A stretch of 64,000 nt of DNA from Sphagnum compactum (GCA_965153455.1 OZ234498.1:3906001-3970000); one strand, 5' to 3'. Positions 23,508 through 36,300 are shown, numbered from the stretch's first letter. Notes: a model not told the origin generated them from the sequence alone. A program made the numbers and translations.

Positions 23508-24426
23508 TGTCACGACCTTAGCCTTGGGCTCGTAACCAAGGCAAGGGCATGAAAAGGTGTGGGCCAGGAATGCAGCCTGAGAATCACATTCACATTCGCA
23601 GGAATGTGGGAAAATGTGAGGGAATGAACCCACACACTTCCAAGTGAACTTCCACTTTGGGAGTTGGAGTCCCCCAATGGACTCTCGAATTTTCAAAGAG
23701 CAATTTGAAGGGTCAAGATTTATTAGATTAAGAACTTCCCTATACCATTAGAAAATTCTTAAGATGTAAATGTCTAAAATGGGTTCGCATGATCCATTTG
23801 AATATTTACAACACAAGTTATGGTCGAAAGAAAGACCAAGAGTCAAAGTGTTAATTTGATTTTCGACCACTAAACGTCAAGAATTGCCTTGAGTTACGTG
23901 CGTGCAAGAGGCATGCCACATATCATTAGAAAGCTCTTGATGAGGGGTTGCAACTTTGCTTTAGACCTCATCTCAATCAAAGGTCTGCACAAAAAGTTAT
24001 GGGCGTTTAAAATGACGAGAGTCCCAATTTCGGGAATTGTGCGACTTTCAACTTGGGAGTCTTGGGGAAAAAACCATTTAGATGAAACTTTTGTGGCATG
24101 TCATAGAGAATACTATAAGGGGGAAGTTGGTGGCTTCCCCCAAGTCCGAGCCATGGTGAGTTGTGAGTCCATGTATGCTTGTGGCTTGTTTGTGCACCAA
24201 AAATGTTCCAATTATGCATTAACCAACTTGTTGTTTGGTTTGTGTAGATCGATATGAATAATTGACTCACTTGTCATTCATCCTACTCCCCAGCCCTAAG
24301 GTCCAACATGCCCTTCTTACCTCAGAAGTGTTACGAGTTAGTGAACGTACCCCAACTCTTTTTTCTTTCATTGTTTTCATTTTGGGACTTGCATTTGAGT
24401 CTTTCAAAGAGTTTGGGGGTGTGTCA
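23508..24426. mobile_element. Solo LTR-like element, family 1, copy A (919 bp)
   Basis: It starts TGTCACGACC and ends GTGTGTCA, the TG...CA ends of an LTR. It aligns throughout with 32157-33067: GCCTTGGGCTCG, GGGAATGAACCCACACAC, ATGTCTAAAATGGG, TACTATAAGGGGGAAG and ACCAACTTGTTGTTTGGTTT occur in both in the same order and at similar spacing. Flanking pentamers TGTAA and CTTAA share three of five bases, compatible with a worn target duplication. No internal region or polymerase is present, so it is best read as a solo LTR from an old retrotransposon. Confidence 0.72.
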
Positions 24427-24479
24427 CTTAACATAAGAATTTAAAATAACCAAAAATATCCTACGATTGAATAATTTGG

Positions 24480-25140
24480 TGTCAAAAGCACGAAAACAAC
24501 CAAGTCTATGATATTTTTTAACCAAAACAAAAATTAAAGTAGGCTTGGTTCCAAACCTAGGTTGTGAAACAAGAAAAACAAGTACAAGAACACGATATGT
24601 GCAAAACAAGAATTCAACAAGATTTTGTTGCAAAAATAAAATAAAATATTATAACAAGAAGTCATACTCAAAATTAGTGTTGAACATATTAAAAGTAATA
24701 AAAAATTTTACTTCTATTTATACCCATTGGGCATCTAGCTCAAAGAAAAGTTTCAAAAAACTTCCAACCCACATGTGGCCCATGTTCACCATGTATGCCC
24801 ATGTGCACCCATATGTGACCCATGTTATCCATGTGTAAATTATGAGTGAACTAATACTTCACTGAGAGTGCACTAAGATTTAATTAAGAGTGAATTAAAA
24901 CTCAACTAAGAGTGAATTGAAAATTAATTAAAAATTAATTAGAAGTGAACTAAGAGTTAATTAAAAGCGAACTAGGAATTAATTTGAAGTGAATTAAAGC
25001 TTAACTAAAAATAAATTAAAACTTAATTAAAAATTAAATAAGAGTGAATTAAAACTAAATTAAGAATTAGGTACAAGTTCATTACAAGTCATGGATGAAC
25101 ATTTATATGAATGAACCCCATAATGTTGGCATCTGTAACA
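24480..25140. mobile_element. Solo LTR-like element, family 2, copy A (661 bp)
   Basis: It begins TGTCAAAAGC and ends ATCTGTAACA, flanked by TTTGG and CTTGG (four of five match). It is homologous to 52362-52956: both share GGTGTTGAA, TTTTACTTCT(A/T)TTTATAC, a stretch of AATTAATTAAAAATTAATT-like repeats with GAGTGAATT/GAACTAAG variants, and a common 3' part TAGGTACAAGTT ... TTGGCAT. Its internal AT-rich repeats explain part of the simple array here. It lies only 53 bp from the family 1 LTR. Confidence 0.7.
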
Positions 25141-25990
25141 CTTGGAATAACTTAAAATAACCAAAAATTTAATAACGTAAGGTGGAATAATTTAAAATAA
25201 CTATGAATAACTTAAAGTCCAATAATCTAAATAACCTAAGGTGGCATAAATTAAAAAAGCTAAAAAAACCTAATGTGGAATAATTTAAAATAACCAATAA
25301 TAGCCTAAAGTTCAATAGCCTAAAATAACATAAGGTGGAATAACCTAGAATAGTAAAAAAATTCAAGGTGGAATAATTGAAAATAACCTAAGGTGGAATA
25401 ACCTAAAATAATCAATAATAATCAATAATAATGTATGATTGAATAACTTAGAATAATCAATAATAATTTAAGGAAAATTTGCCTAAATTAATTTAAGGTG
25501 AAATAACTTAAAATAAAATAACCAAAACAACTTAAGGTGGAATAACTTATAATAATAAAAATAACCTAAGATAAAATAACTTGAAATAGTTTAAAGTAAC
25601 TTAAAATAACCAAAATTAGCCCAAGATGGAATTACTTAAAATAGCCAAATATAACCAAAAATTAAAATAAAATGTAAGGTGGAATATTTGAAAATAACAT
25701 AGAATAACTTAAAATAACATAGTGTGAAATAACCTAAAGTATATTAGAATAACCTAATGTGAAATAACTTATAGTAGAATTACTTAAAATAACTTATGAT
25801 GGAACAACCTAAATTGACATAAGGTGGATAGCCTAAAATAACTTATAGTAGAATAATTTAAAATAACTTATGATGGAATAACCTAAATTGACATAAGGTG
25901 GATAGCTTAAAATAGCCTAGGATTAATTTAAAATTCTAGGTTATGGTTGTTTAAGAATAGTTTAAGGTATCTTACACTAACTTAAAATAA
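25141..25990. repeat. Degenerate AAGGTGGAATAACCTAAAATAA array, right part
   Basis: Irregular tandem copies of AAGGTGGAATAAC(C/T)TAAAATAAC with many deletions. It continues the array left of 23508. Several short minus-strand frames here are by-products. Confidence 0.82.
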
Positions 25991-28900
25991 TTTAAAGTAA
26001 CTTACATTAACCTAACAATAATTTAGGACTAGCATAGGAACCTAACTTGTGGTAGCCTACACATAGATTAGTAATATAATGTGCATAATAAGTGTGCTGA
26101 CAAATCATTTCATTTATTTAAATAATGGTCCAATGATTAAGGACTTGTTCCTTAAGCATGGAAGTGAAAGAAGTTGAAAGTTCAAACCTTCACATTTGCA
26201 CCCTAAATTAATGGGCCATGTGACTTAGGTTCTTAAATGCCTTAATGTAGTTTAGGCACTTAGCCTAAATGATTAGGTTTTTAGCCTAATTTAGCTATGA
26301 CCTAAGAAATTAGTCTAGTGAATTAACTATTACTAAATTTCACAAACTATTATTGAATTCAATTGTTTATAACCCCATGTTCATAGAAGTTTGGGCACTT
26401 TTGTCATGATAAGTTTGTTTAAGTTCATTCAAAATCCAATGAAATACAAATTAAACTAGGACACGTATTGGTGTAGTGTGTACAAGTTGATAAGGGTGAA
26501 AATATCATACAATGAACAAAATTCTGTAATCACAATTATTAGTTTTTGGATGTGATGTTTTTGAACTTCAACCATGTCAATATTAAAATCATTTTCATAA
26601 TGTTTTTGCATATTATGATAATGCAAAACATTAAAAAAGTGATTTAAAAAAAATTACACTTTTTGACTTCATATATTATGTGATGTTCAAATATATTTGT
26701 GTAAAAAACTTCATTGTAACATATTGAAAAATGCAAACATATTTTTAAAACGATTGAAATGTTTGACAACCTTTGAAATTTATAGTATAAATTTCGAACC
26801 ATAGGATTCTATATGATTGAACCATGTTTGTTAACAATGTGAAAAGTTTGACTATTTTATATTATAAATGTGTGATAGATTAAATTTCATAAACAATCAC
26901 ATTCACATGGAAAGAAACAAAATTGTGAGGTGAACATCATGATATAAAATCCATAATTTCAATTGCTTATTTGAAGGATTAATAAACCTGAATACTAGTG
27001 TTTAATATGATATATGAGCTCTACATTATATTGGATCTACCATAAATACACCCAAAAAAGATTGTATTTAAGTTATTCAATTATGACTTTTCCAAATAAC
27101 ATTAAATAACAAGATTTTTGAAAGTCAAAATTATACTGCCTTTATATCATTTAAATGAAACCTAAAATTAAATGCACCACATCTTGGATTAATTTTAATG
27201 GAAGTAACATAATACTTGACCCATTTTGCCCAAGTTGTCCCTTCCATAATGTGTTCTCCCATAATTGTTTTTCAAATGGAAATTTGGGAACTATTTTATG
27301 ACAATTTATTAATACCGTTTTGGACCAAAATGTTTGTATTCTTGTGAAATTTTCCATTTATAAAATTTCATAATCAATTTGCTATTCCAAATAAATTACT
27401 ATGTGATTTTTAAAGAAGTTATATATTCTTTGTGTAAGCAATTAAACACAATATACCCAAAAAAATCATCACTATGACACCAAAAGCGGACCACCACATG
27501 TATTACATTTGAACTCTATTATTTAATTTAGTTTATTTGAAAGGCAAAAGGTCCATGCTTCATGAAATGTCAACAAGGGTGTGAACAAAGTTTCAAGTAT
27601 GTTTGGATCACATTTTTTTGGTCACCAAATTTGAATGCTTATGAACATAGTTCCTTGAGGTTTCAAATATAATTGAACAATTTATTTCAAAGATTTTTTT
27701 AAAGATCATTTTCTTATGTTGTTATTTATGTGATTATGTACAAAAGCTTATGCAAGAGGGTGGTTCATTGCATTAATTGGTGTAAAAGGCAATTGTATGA
27801 GTAGTTGAACAAACTTAAGTGTTCACCTATGGTTTATATTACTTCAATTAATAACTTCTATGTTGGGCATGATGCATAGTTAGGGGACAGACAACATACA
27901 ACACGAAAAAGGAGGTTATATATAATGTTGGCCAATGAGCACAAATATTATTTGAAGGTTTGTTAGGAGGAGGTAAAGAACTAGTTCAATTGCCATCAAA
28001 TTAAAGTGGCTTGGAAATTGAATTCTAACATGAAGCTTAAAGAATTGTCATCAAGAATAGGTGAATTGGAATAGTCCACCTTTTTGTTTAATATCAACAA
28101 TAGGCTAATTGGAATAGTCCATCTTGTTGTTTAATGTCATTAAAGTCTATTAGGATAACTACAAGAAGCATTGATGAAATAAGGTTTTGACAATGAGACC
28201 TCAATAAAACTTGCAATGACAAAGGATATAGTATGAGGAGGTTTTACTCACCATTGGGACTCACCACACATTTATTGCATATTGGACGTTAATGCAAAAC
28301 ATTTCTTTGGTATGTATGAATATTCATAGTTCTTCATGGGCCTTACAAGGCAATTTCCTATGTTGAAAGTCCTTAAGGTGAAAACATATTACCTTTTAAA
28401 ATTGCATTGTATCTTGTGCCTAAACTTTGATTGGGGTAAGTAACCCATGTTGGAAAGGACATGTCAAAGCCTTTTCAATGATATAAATCATATTTCAAAA
28501 GGAGTCTTGCAAAATGTCATAACAAAGAAGCGTCCATACACTTCATTTTGGGGCACTTGTTTTCATGACTTTGGTGTTGTGCATACATTTGCTTAAAACA
28601 TTTTTCCATACCCATATTCCATTTTGAACCATTTGTCTCCTCTTGAGCCAATTTCCAAATGACAGGTCTTTGAAGATTAGAAAAAATGGTTTGTGCTAAT
28701 TGTCCTTATGGTGATAATGCCAACAATGGTAATGCCACAAGTGCATTTGATCAACAATAGCTACATTGTTTCAAAAGGATCTCAAGTGGTGTAAAAATGG
28801 TATGGATGTTCAACAACAATTTGCTTGACATTGAGCATGAAACATCAAGATAGTACAAGTTTATAATGGGGGAGACTTTCCAAACATCATAATGAGAGAT

Positions 28901-30009
28901 GGAGAGTGGAAGTGGTGGCTTTTTGGTGATGAGCATGGTGGTGGGGAGCTTTAATTTTGAGTAAGAACAATGATGCAAGGGGTGCACATTATAAAATAGT
29001 AAAAGAAGGTAAGAGGTATTTAGATGGACCAAAGGTTGTTTTTTATAATGTGTGTGAAAGAAAATTTGAAATAATTCTACCCAAGGAGTCCAAGTTTTTG
29101 ACTTTTGTCAAAGGATTGATTCTCTTTGTGTAAACTTTTATGCCATCTTATTTGTAAAGATCTAAGGGTTTCTAGTTGCTCGGAATTGAGAAGTGTTTTA
29201 GAAATTTTATTGAACAATGTTTTGTGTTGAAGTTGAGAGCAGAGGGGAAATCTATGAATGCATGCAAGAATACTCTTGTGTGAGAAGAGGCTAGTGATTG
29301 CCCAATGCAAGAGGGACTTGGAAGAACACATAAAGTTCTTGAATGGTACGAGCCTTTGATGCTCAAAGATCTTACAAGACAGATTTAGAAGGGAAGTAGG
29401 GTGACATATTACTTCTAGTGAAGTGCCATGAAGGGTAGAAGTGTGTAGACCCCTTGTGAATATTGTTAAGAAGACATATGAAGAATACCCTAGAGGGAGA
29501 AAAAAAACTAAGAAGTCCATCATGCTTAAGGGTTGCACACAACCATGTAGAGAAGGAGATATTTGAGAGAAGAGATGGTTTTATTCTACAATTGCTAAAA
29601 AGGGACTACACTTATAGGTCACAATGTTTATTAGGACTTTTGGAAGGCTTGCTTTTACATGTGCAACCATTCACTTCATCCATCTCGTGTTGTAGCATGA
29701 CAACAGAGGATGAAACCGAGGACAGCTTTAAAGAGAGGAGTGGATTGAATGCCACCTGCATTCAAGACTTGCCCACGATTGAATTGACAAAAGAAGTGGA
29801 TGAAGTTGAAGCGAAGTTTGAGACGGGTTTGAATGTCATGGGGTGGATTTGCTGTCACCATAATGTGTGATGTATTGTGGAATGACACATTGAGCAATTG
29901 GCATCTCATTAACATCTGGTGTCATTGTGTGCGGGAACAACTTTTAAGGCAATAGAAGCCTCTGACATTGCATATACTACAACATTATGGATAAAGCAGT
30001 GGGAAACAT
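25991..30009. other. AT-rich intergenic stretch, tRNA-like SINE head near 26107
   Basis: At 26125-26205 GGTCCAATGATTAAGG and AAAGTTCAAACCTTCAC resemble A- and B-boxes of a tRNA-derived SINE. Open frames at 29077-29538 (minus) and 29463-29870 (plus) overlap each other; the plus frame ends with an acidic run (TTEDETEDSFKERSG) but nothing identifies it. The remainder shows nothing I can support. Confidence 0.4.
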
Positions 30010-31270
30010 CTACCAGATATAATGATGAAGGAGATTGGAAAGCAACATTCCCCACAAAGCTCCAGCCAAAACCTCTGATTTTGTATGCCGGGTGGATTCC
30101 TTCAATGGTATCAGCTCCCACCCAGGTCCATCTTTCCTAATTCTTGAATGTTGACTTCACCTCTCTTCATATTTGATAGCCTCTCAGCCAATTCAAAGGA
30201 GTTGGCAGATCTTGCGTAATTTGTTGCATTGGAACTAACTGGATGCAAAATTATCAAACTCAGAGATGTCCTTTTCGAGAGTATCATTCACTCCAGAAAT
30301 TTGCAACAGTTGACCATGAGCGTGCACCAGGGTTGCTGTGGCTGAAGGGGTCCATGGTGCTATTGATGATGAATCCACACTCTCCATGAATCCCCAGCTC
30401 ATCTGGACAGGGTCAGGAGCCGCTGCTGAGTCATCGCTGAAGATGAACTGGCTGTCTGTGGAGCTATGGCAGATTCCAATTGAAACTTGCAAACATTAGA
30501 GGCCTGCTGCCACAAACACAGAGTGCCCATAGTATGTGACAGCGATTGTGTTCAGAGCTTTGGCTTGCTGTCCAATTGCTGTTCTAAATCCCTGCATCTT
30601 CAGAGATGCTGAATTACAAGTTGTAATCTCATAGCCCACAGCTAAGGTGCAGGCACTCAATTACTTATCCTATGCACATTGCCCTGTAAAGAATAGTTTT
30701 TGGAACAAGGGGTCACAATCACGACATTCTGCATTGGCAGGTTGAACAGTAGGTCAGAAGATGGAGGAATGAAAATTTTAGATGCTGAGCATGAACTTGT
30801 TAAGTTTCCTTGTTTGCTGTTTGAAGGTAACATGCACCTAATTAGGATATATAAGCAGTGCACAATTTAGGAAGAATTGCCTCAGAGAGTCCATTCTAAT
30901 AAGGATGCTCATGGACCCATTGTGTAAGCCAGTCTTGAGAGCACCAGACATAAAGCAGCAGCATACCTGAGAACAATGCAACGTTAGAACACCTAGATAG
31001 TCCCTCTAATAGTCCCCTGCACACATGCACCAGTCTTACCACAGAAGGTGAGCCAGCTGAAGAGTACAACTTTAGCAGTGACTGCACCTCAGTTTACCAT
31101 GAAAGGAATATTGACATAGCACTGATGGCTGCATTTTCTAGAACTTTGGTAAGTTTTGGCCAAGCTCTACATTGTGGGGTTGCAGACAGATCATGTTGGA
31201 AGAACAAAATTATCAGAGTGAATGTGCAGTGAGTACCTTTCAAAAGCAAGAGTTGTTGAATCTGCATTCA
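30010..31270 (-). pseudogene. Relic of a DUF212 / divergent PAP2-like membrane protein gene
   Basis: On the minus strand four blocks follow the order of this small plastid or membrane protein family of unknown enzymology. NAAISAMSIFLSW (about 31133-31095) and, after a TAA in the same frame, LLKLYSSAGSPSV (31080-31042) match its N-terminal helix and the Gly-Met-Pro-Ser-Ser motif region. FMSGALKTGLHNGS (about 30955-30910) matches the next helix, and a GTAAGA donor and CTCAG acceptor lie between. LKMQGFRTAIGQQAKALN (about 30600-30545) matches the GVRxHAGxQAxxLN motif. IPLKESTRHTKSEVLAGALW (about 30110-30050), ending at a stop at 30010, matches PLKExLGHTxxEVxAGAL. About 120 residues (TPSATATLVHAHGQLLQISG, SNATNYARSANSFELAERLS) separate the last two motifs, longer than usual. 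In-frame stops (near 31096, 30512 and 30650) and frameshifts near 30232 and 30136 indicate decay, with introns kept. Confidence 0.5.
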
Positions 31271-32156
31271 TGACAACGTTCACAGAAATCACCAAATTCC
31301 ATTGCATGATTAGTATGCACAGCGGCGCTGCAGTTTTTCACTTTTAGAACAATAAACTCAAGAATCTCTCTGATTAACTGAACTAAGTACTGTGGACATG
31401 CTTAAATCAAAAGGACCTCTCTGACTGTCTCTGTGAAGATGACATAAACAGATTCTGGGTTTAGCTTTCACATTTCTTTCTCATATGCTCATAGAAGAAT
31501 TGCTGCACAATTGCTGCACATGTGCATGAAATGTCCATGATAGCAAAGCCAGATATATGATATGTCTAAGGCATGAAACATCTCTAATCACAAAGCAAGT
31601 GGAGTGAAGTATTGGGCATAGAGAGAAGGGTACAAAACAGTACAAAATCCAGATGCCATTGAACCACATCCTCCAAGATATTGTTTCAAGGAACCAACAA
31701 TCATATCTAGATTCCACAGTAACTTATAGTACTCCTTAAGAGACAGGGAAATTATGCCTATGCCCTACTCCTCAAGACTGGGCAGGAAAATTGGAAATTG
31801 GACATACCCACAAATAAAATCATGGTAGAGCTTCCCTTTTGCCCACCCTTCTAACTTGTTACATTTAACTTTGGACAAATTCATCTTACTTACCGTAGTA
31901 CCTTGGCCATTTCAACCAATGTCTGTCAAATAATTAATTAATTTTGAAAAATTCATTTCAACCGATGGAATATTTCTAAATATTCACTATTATCCTCACA
32001 ATGTTTTTTGATTTGAAAGAAATAAATTTTGAAAATTTTAACAATTCTTAAAATAATATAATTAGTGTTGAATTGGCCAAGGTACTAGGGTATTTATTCA
32101 TCTTTATATTATTTAGATGGCCTCACAAATAGAGGTTTATATTGGAAGATGGAACA
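31271..32156. other. Intergenic stretch, nothing supported
   Basis: A 78-codon minus-strand frame at 31481-31717 is Trp/Cys/Phe-rich and has no recognisable domain; an upstream exon of the DUF212-like relic cannot be excluded. No element ends seen. Confidence 0.4.
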
Positions 32157-33067
32157 TGTCGTAACCCTAGCCTTGGGCTCGCGACCAATGCAAGGGCTCC
32201 CTTCACAAGAGTGAAGTTTGAGAGTCACATTTCATGCTTCTGAGAATGCAGGAGAGTGGGAGGGAATGAACCCACACACTCCCAAGTGGGCTCCCACTTT
32301 GGGTGTTGGAGTTCCAATAGATTCTCAAATTTTCATAGAACGATTACAGGGGTCAAAACTCATTGGATCAAATAATTCTTTATAATATTAGAAAGCTCTT
32401 GGAACGTAGATGTCTAAAATGGGCTCACATGACCCATTTGGATACTTAAAACATAAGTTATGGTCAAAAGAAGGGTCGGGAGTCAAACTACCAATTTGAT
32501 TCCTGACCACTAAAAGTCAGGAATCGCCCTGATTTACTTGCGTGAAAGTGATGTGCCACATACCATTGGAAAACTCTCAACGAGGGCTACAACTTTCCTT
32601 TGGACCCCATTTTAATCGGAGGTCTACAAAAGAAGTTATAGGCTTTCAAAGTCATAAGAGTCGCAATTTCTAAAATTTCGGGACTCCCAACTTGAGAGTC
32701 CTGGGACAAAATGACATGTGGGTGCAGGCCCTAAGGCCAAACACAATGAATACTATAAGGGGGAAGGTGGTGGCTTCCCCCAAATCCGGGTAGTGATGAA
32801 TTTTATGAGTTTGTGTATGCCCGTGGCTCATCCATGTATTAAAAGTGCTCCAACCATGTACTAACCAACTTGTTGTTTGGTTTGTGCAGGTTTGTATGAA
32901 TTATTGACCTGCTTATCATTTGTCCTAATCCCCATCCCGGAGCTTTAGCACACCCTTCTACCTCTAAAGTGTTGCAATCTAGGGAACGTACCCTAACTCC
33001 TTCTTTTTCCTCTATTTTCACTTTTGGACTCGCGTTTAAGTCTTTCAAGGAGTGTGAGGGTGCGTCA
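32157..33067. mobile_element. Solo LTR-like element, family 1, copy B (911 bp)
   Basis: Same orientation and layout as 23508-24426, starting TGTCGTAACC and ending GGGTGCGTCA. Flanking pentamers GAACA (left) and GAGCA (right) agree at four of five positions, as expected for a 5-bp target duplication of an LTR retrotransposon. No internal coding region. Confidence 0.77.
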
Positions 33068-33087
33068 GAGCATCTCCCCTTTGGCCC

Positions 33088-33490
33088 ACCCATCTATCTA
33101 TGAAGGAAGATTTTTTTTTTTTTTTTTTTCTTTGGGTCACATTGAGATCTCTTAAATTACAGCACCTTTTGCTACATTCTTGGTATTGTTCAAAAGCCTT
33201 TGATGAGTAGGATGTGCTCTGAATTGGTTTCATAATGTTTTGACCTAAGGTGGAGAAGTTATGAATATTGAGCAATTTTTTCATTGAAAATTCCTCTAAA
33301 TCAAAACAAAAAATTATAGTGGAATTTGGGTGCACTTTGGTATTATTGGAAAGCTTTTAGTGAATAGGATATAATGAAAATGATTTGTAAAATTTTAGAT
33401 CTAAGGTGCGAGAGATATTGAATTTTGAATTTTTTTAATTGGAAATTTAATTTAATCCCCAAAAATGATTTTGGAAGGAAGAATTAGTTG
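33088..33490. repeat. Dispersed repeat D1, diverged copy
   Basis: It begins CATCTATCTATGAAGGAAG and a T run, then follows the D1 order seen at 51.8-54.5 kb: TTGG(T/A) with AAAGC, GGTTTCAT, GTTATGAATATTGA, a T run with CATTGAAAA, GAATTTGG, GATATTGAATTTT, and TTTTGGAAGGAAGAATTAGT. It starts 20 bp after the family 1 LTR. Confidence 0.65.
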
Positions 33491-33924
33491 GGTAACCAAT
33501 TTATAGTTGGGACAACAACACAAGCTACACTAACATATGTGAAAAGAGGACAACTTTGAATAAAAGCATATGGGAGAAAAGTGTGTTGTTAGTGGGAACA
33601 TCTTGAGGAACACACCACAAATTTTGGGAATTTGATGGGAACGCATTGAAAACAACAACACACAAAAAACCCAACCATCCTCCCCAAAAGAAAAACCATA
33701 GACCTCTTGGTTGTGCATGTTGCATTGCTAATGAACATCATTTCTATTTCTACCTTTATTTGTCACCATTTTCAACCTAGGCTAAGGGCATGGACATACT
33801 ACTGGGGGGCTTGTTGCCAAAGGTTTTTACTTTGTTTGAATGGAAAGTGGAGGCCAAAGTGAAGGTCATATTGTTTGAGAACATGGGAACTTGGAAGTTG
33901 GGTGACCATGCCCTCAAACAAATG

Positions 33925-34245
33925 TAAAGCACTCTGAGTAATTTTTAGTCTATTGGGAGGGTACCTTTATACATGTGGACCTCATGCCTATGTAAGGACA
34001 AGGCAATGATATCCCTCCCTCTCCTAAATTGAAAGTCCAAGATCATTTCCACTTGTGACTTCTATCACCAAGTGATCCAGGCATGTTTATGCTTATGATA
34101 AGGTTCATCTTGTGCTTTCTGATGGTTAAGGTCCAAGGGTGTGGCTCATTCCCTAAATGTAGGACTGGACTCAGCTACTGCCTTGTCCTAGGCCCCTTAA
34201 CTTTGTGGCTTTGCCCTACATATGAACCCCTTTATGCTTGAGTTC
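33925..34245. repeat. Dispersed repeat D2, copy A
   Basis: Shares with 57140-57450 the ordered marks AAAGCACTC(T/A)GAG, GGTACCTT(T)ATA, TTATGATAAGGTT(C/T), a patch with AATGT(A/T)(G)GA/GG, CTCAGCTA(C/T)TGCC, and GGCTTT(G/A)CCCTA. Same orientation. Identity unknown; possibly a retroelement untranslated region. Confidence 0.6.
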
Positions 34246-36300
34246 CCAATGCCCAAACAACGCCACTCCTCACTCAATGCCTGAGTTCTTGGGGCCTCGG
34301 ACAAAGTAATACCCGTCTGGTCACCCCAATCCCTGTTTGTTTAAAAGGCAAAACTCTCTTTGGAACTGCCCATCCCGATGAAAAACCTGGCATAATTTGA
34401 ATATTTCACACCTTGTAGGGCGCCTTGGAGGCTAGGAGGAAGATTATAAATTCTTAGGTACTTGAAAAATATGAAAGAAAAATCAGGTCAGGTTTATGCT
34501 CTTGGAATTTTGAAACGGCGTATCAAAGAGTCATTCACAAGTAAAATGGCATTATCCCAAAGCAACAATCACAGATTGCCTTGGGTTTCATTATTGAGAA
34601 AAAGGAAGGCAGTTTAAATGTAGACCCAGATTTGTTCAAATCCTTGTTGGTAAGTATTTGTCATGAGTTACATACAGAGCCTAATTTTCAAGCCTAACTT
34701 CCATGTGATAAAACAAAGTTTCCAAGTGCACATTTCCCTGCAATGCAAAACTTGTGGTGGGTGTATCTGGTAGCATTGGGGAACTCCTTCTGTTTTGGAG
34801 TTATGCACTTAAAAGTTAGAAGGAGGTCACTAGCTGGTGCAATGTTCCATAAGAAGAATATCTTGGTTTGGTAAAGTAGAATGACAAAATTCTCTGGATC
34901 CTACAGCTTCTGAAAAATTACCTCCTTATGTCTGGCAGATTTAGGATTGCGTCTTTTCACCACTAGAGTAATAAAAGTAAGGAACCATTGGTCCGTTAGG
35001 CACCACACAAATGGACATATATCAAAATGAATTGAAGTACTGCAACTCAACTCAGTTGTTTTTCTAAGGAATTTCTTCTTGTAGCTAAAGTGGCAATCAT
35101 CCCTAGCAACATTTAGCCAAATCCGGTTATAAACCAGAAATAAAGTACAAATCTTTAAGCATCCTTCTATATGTTTGGCTACACATATAATGAAAGCCAA
35201 ATTAGGGTAATTTGAACAGTAAATTATATATATGTGAGTATTATTTAGACATACACGAGCAAAAACACATTTCTCCAAATTTTGTGGTCAAAAAATGACA
35301 AAATTTGATGAAAAAAATCACTGAATTGTATGGCCACTAATAACATGTATGAAAATAATCACCAACCATAACATCCCCATGAATTTGATTAGTTTTTTTG
35401 AACAAATGTAGGCCATTGTCAAACATCAATTATGTATTGAACTGTTATAAATATTTAAAGAATGATTGTAAAATGTTGTGTAGCTTATTAAGATTTAAAT
35501 AGACATGATGGAAATAACAAAATGAAAAGGAAGGAAAATTGGGACTCCAAACATAATTAATGGGAACTAGCTTTTTTTTATCTCTTTAGATTATATGGAA
35601 TAGAACATATTCTTACCATCTCAGCCATATTTGCATTTGTCTTTAAAGGATTTTAAGTTTTCAATATTGGGCTCTTGGTCAAGCCCCTGAACATTGTCAA
35701 TTGAGCAGATTTGATCGATTCAAGTGGAAACCCATTTCATTTTAATGACAAAAATTAGACTAATCATGATCCTGGCCTTATGAAATGTATAAAAGCATGA
35801 ATACCACATGGACAAGCACAGCCCCTTAAAACAATTTGATCACTTGGTAAAACTGGCCAATTGTGCAGCTGATGCCATTGCACAAACAAGTCATAACACA
35901 TACATCAGCCTTTGTTTTGGTAGCGAAATTGCTTCAGAAAGCAATTTTAATTAGCCTCTTCTCTTTTGTTAATAACACTTTGTGCATACCTAAATTATCC
36001 TAACATATAAGCCAAGGACACAAGAAAATTTAACCAAATTTGGCTATAGACCAAACATGAAGTAGAAATCTTAAGAACGCTTATATATTTTGGCTACCTG
36101 CTGGAACCTGTTGTAGAAATATATTTGTCAAAATCTGTTGAAATAGAGCCCATTTTTCACAAACATCCTTCATTGTATGTGTCAAAATCACATTTTTAGG
36201 TTTAAAAATGCAAACATTCGCCATAAAACAAACTTTATAGGATTGATTGTTATCATGAATTGAAGTTTACATAGGGTCAACACTTTCATGACAAATGTTC
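34246..36300. other. Intergenic stretch with a 75-bp direct repeat
   Basis: TTAGCCAAATCCGGTTATA ... TCTTTAAGCATCCTTC ... TTTGGCTACAC at about 35110-35185 recurs as TTAACCAAATTTGGCTATA ... TCTTAAGAACGC ... TTTTGGCTACCTG at about 36028-36103. The stretch between might be an inserted element with repeated ends. A 125-codon minus-strand frame at 34901-35278 is of unknown nature. Confidence 0.45.

Noticed and set aside
23508-24426. Open frames inside the LTR-like element
   Set aside because: They are not shared in frame by the second copy at 32157-33067, so they are chance frames.
29077-29870. Overlapping open frames on both strands
   Set aside because: They overlap each other and neither shows a domain; one acidic run is not enough to call a gene.
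34901-35278. 125-codon minus-strand frame considered as a retrotransposon piece
   Set aside because: No reverse transcriptase, integrase or other motif visible; Cys/Phe/His-rich composition is typical of chance frames in AT-rich DNA.
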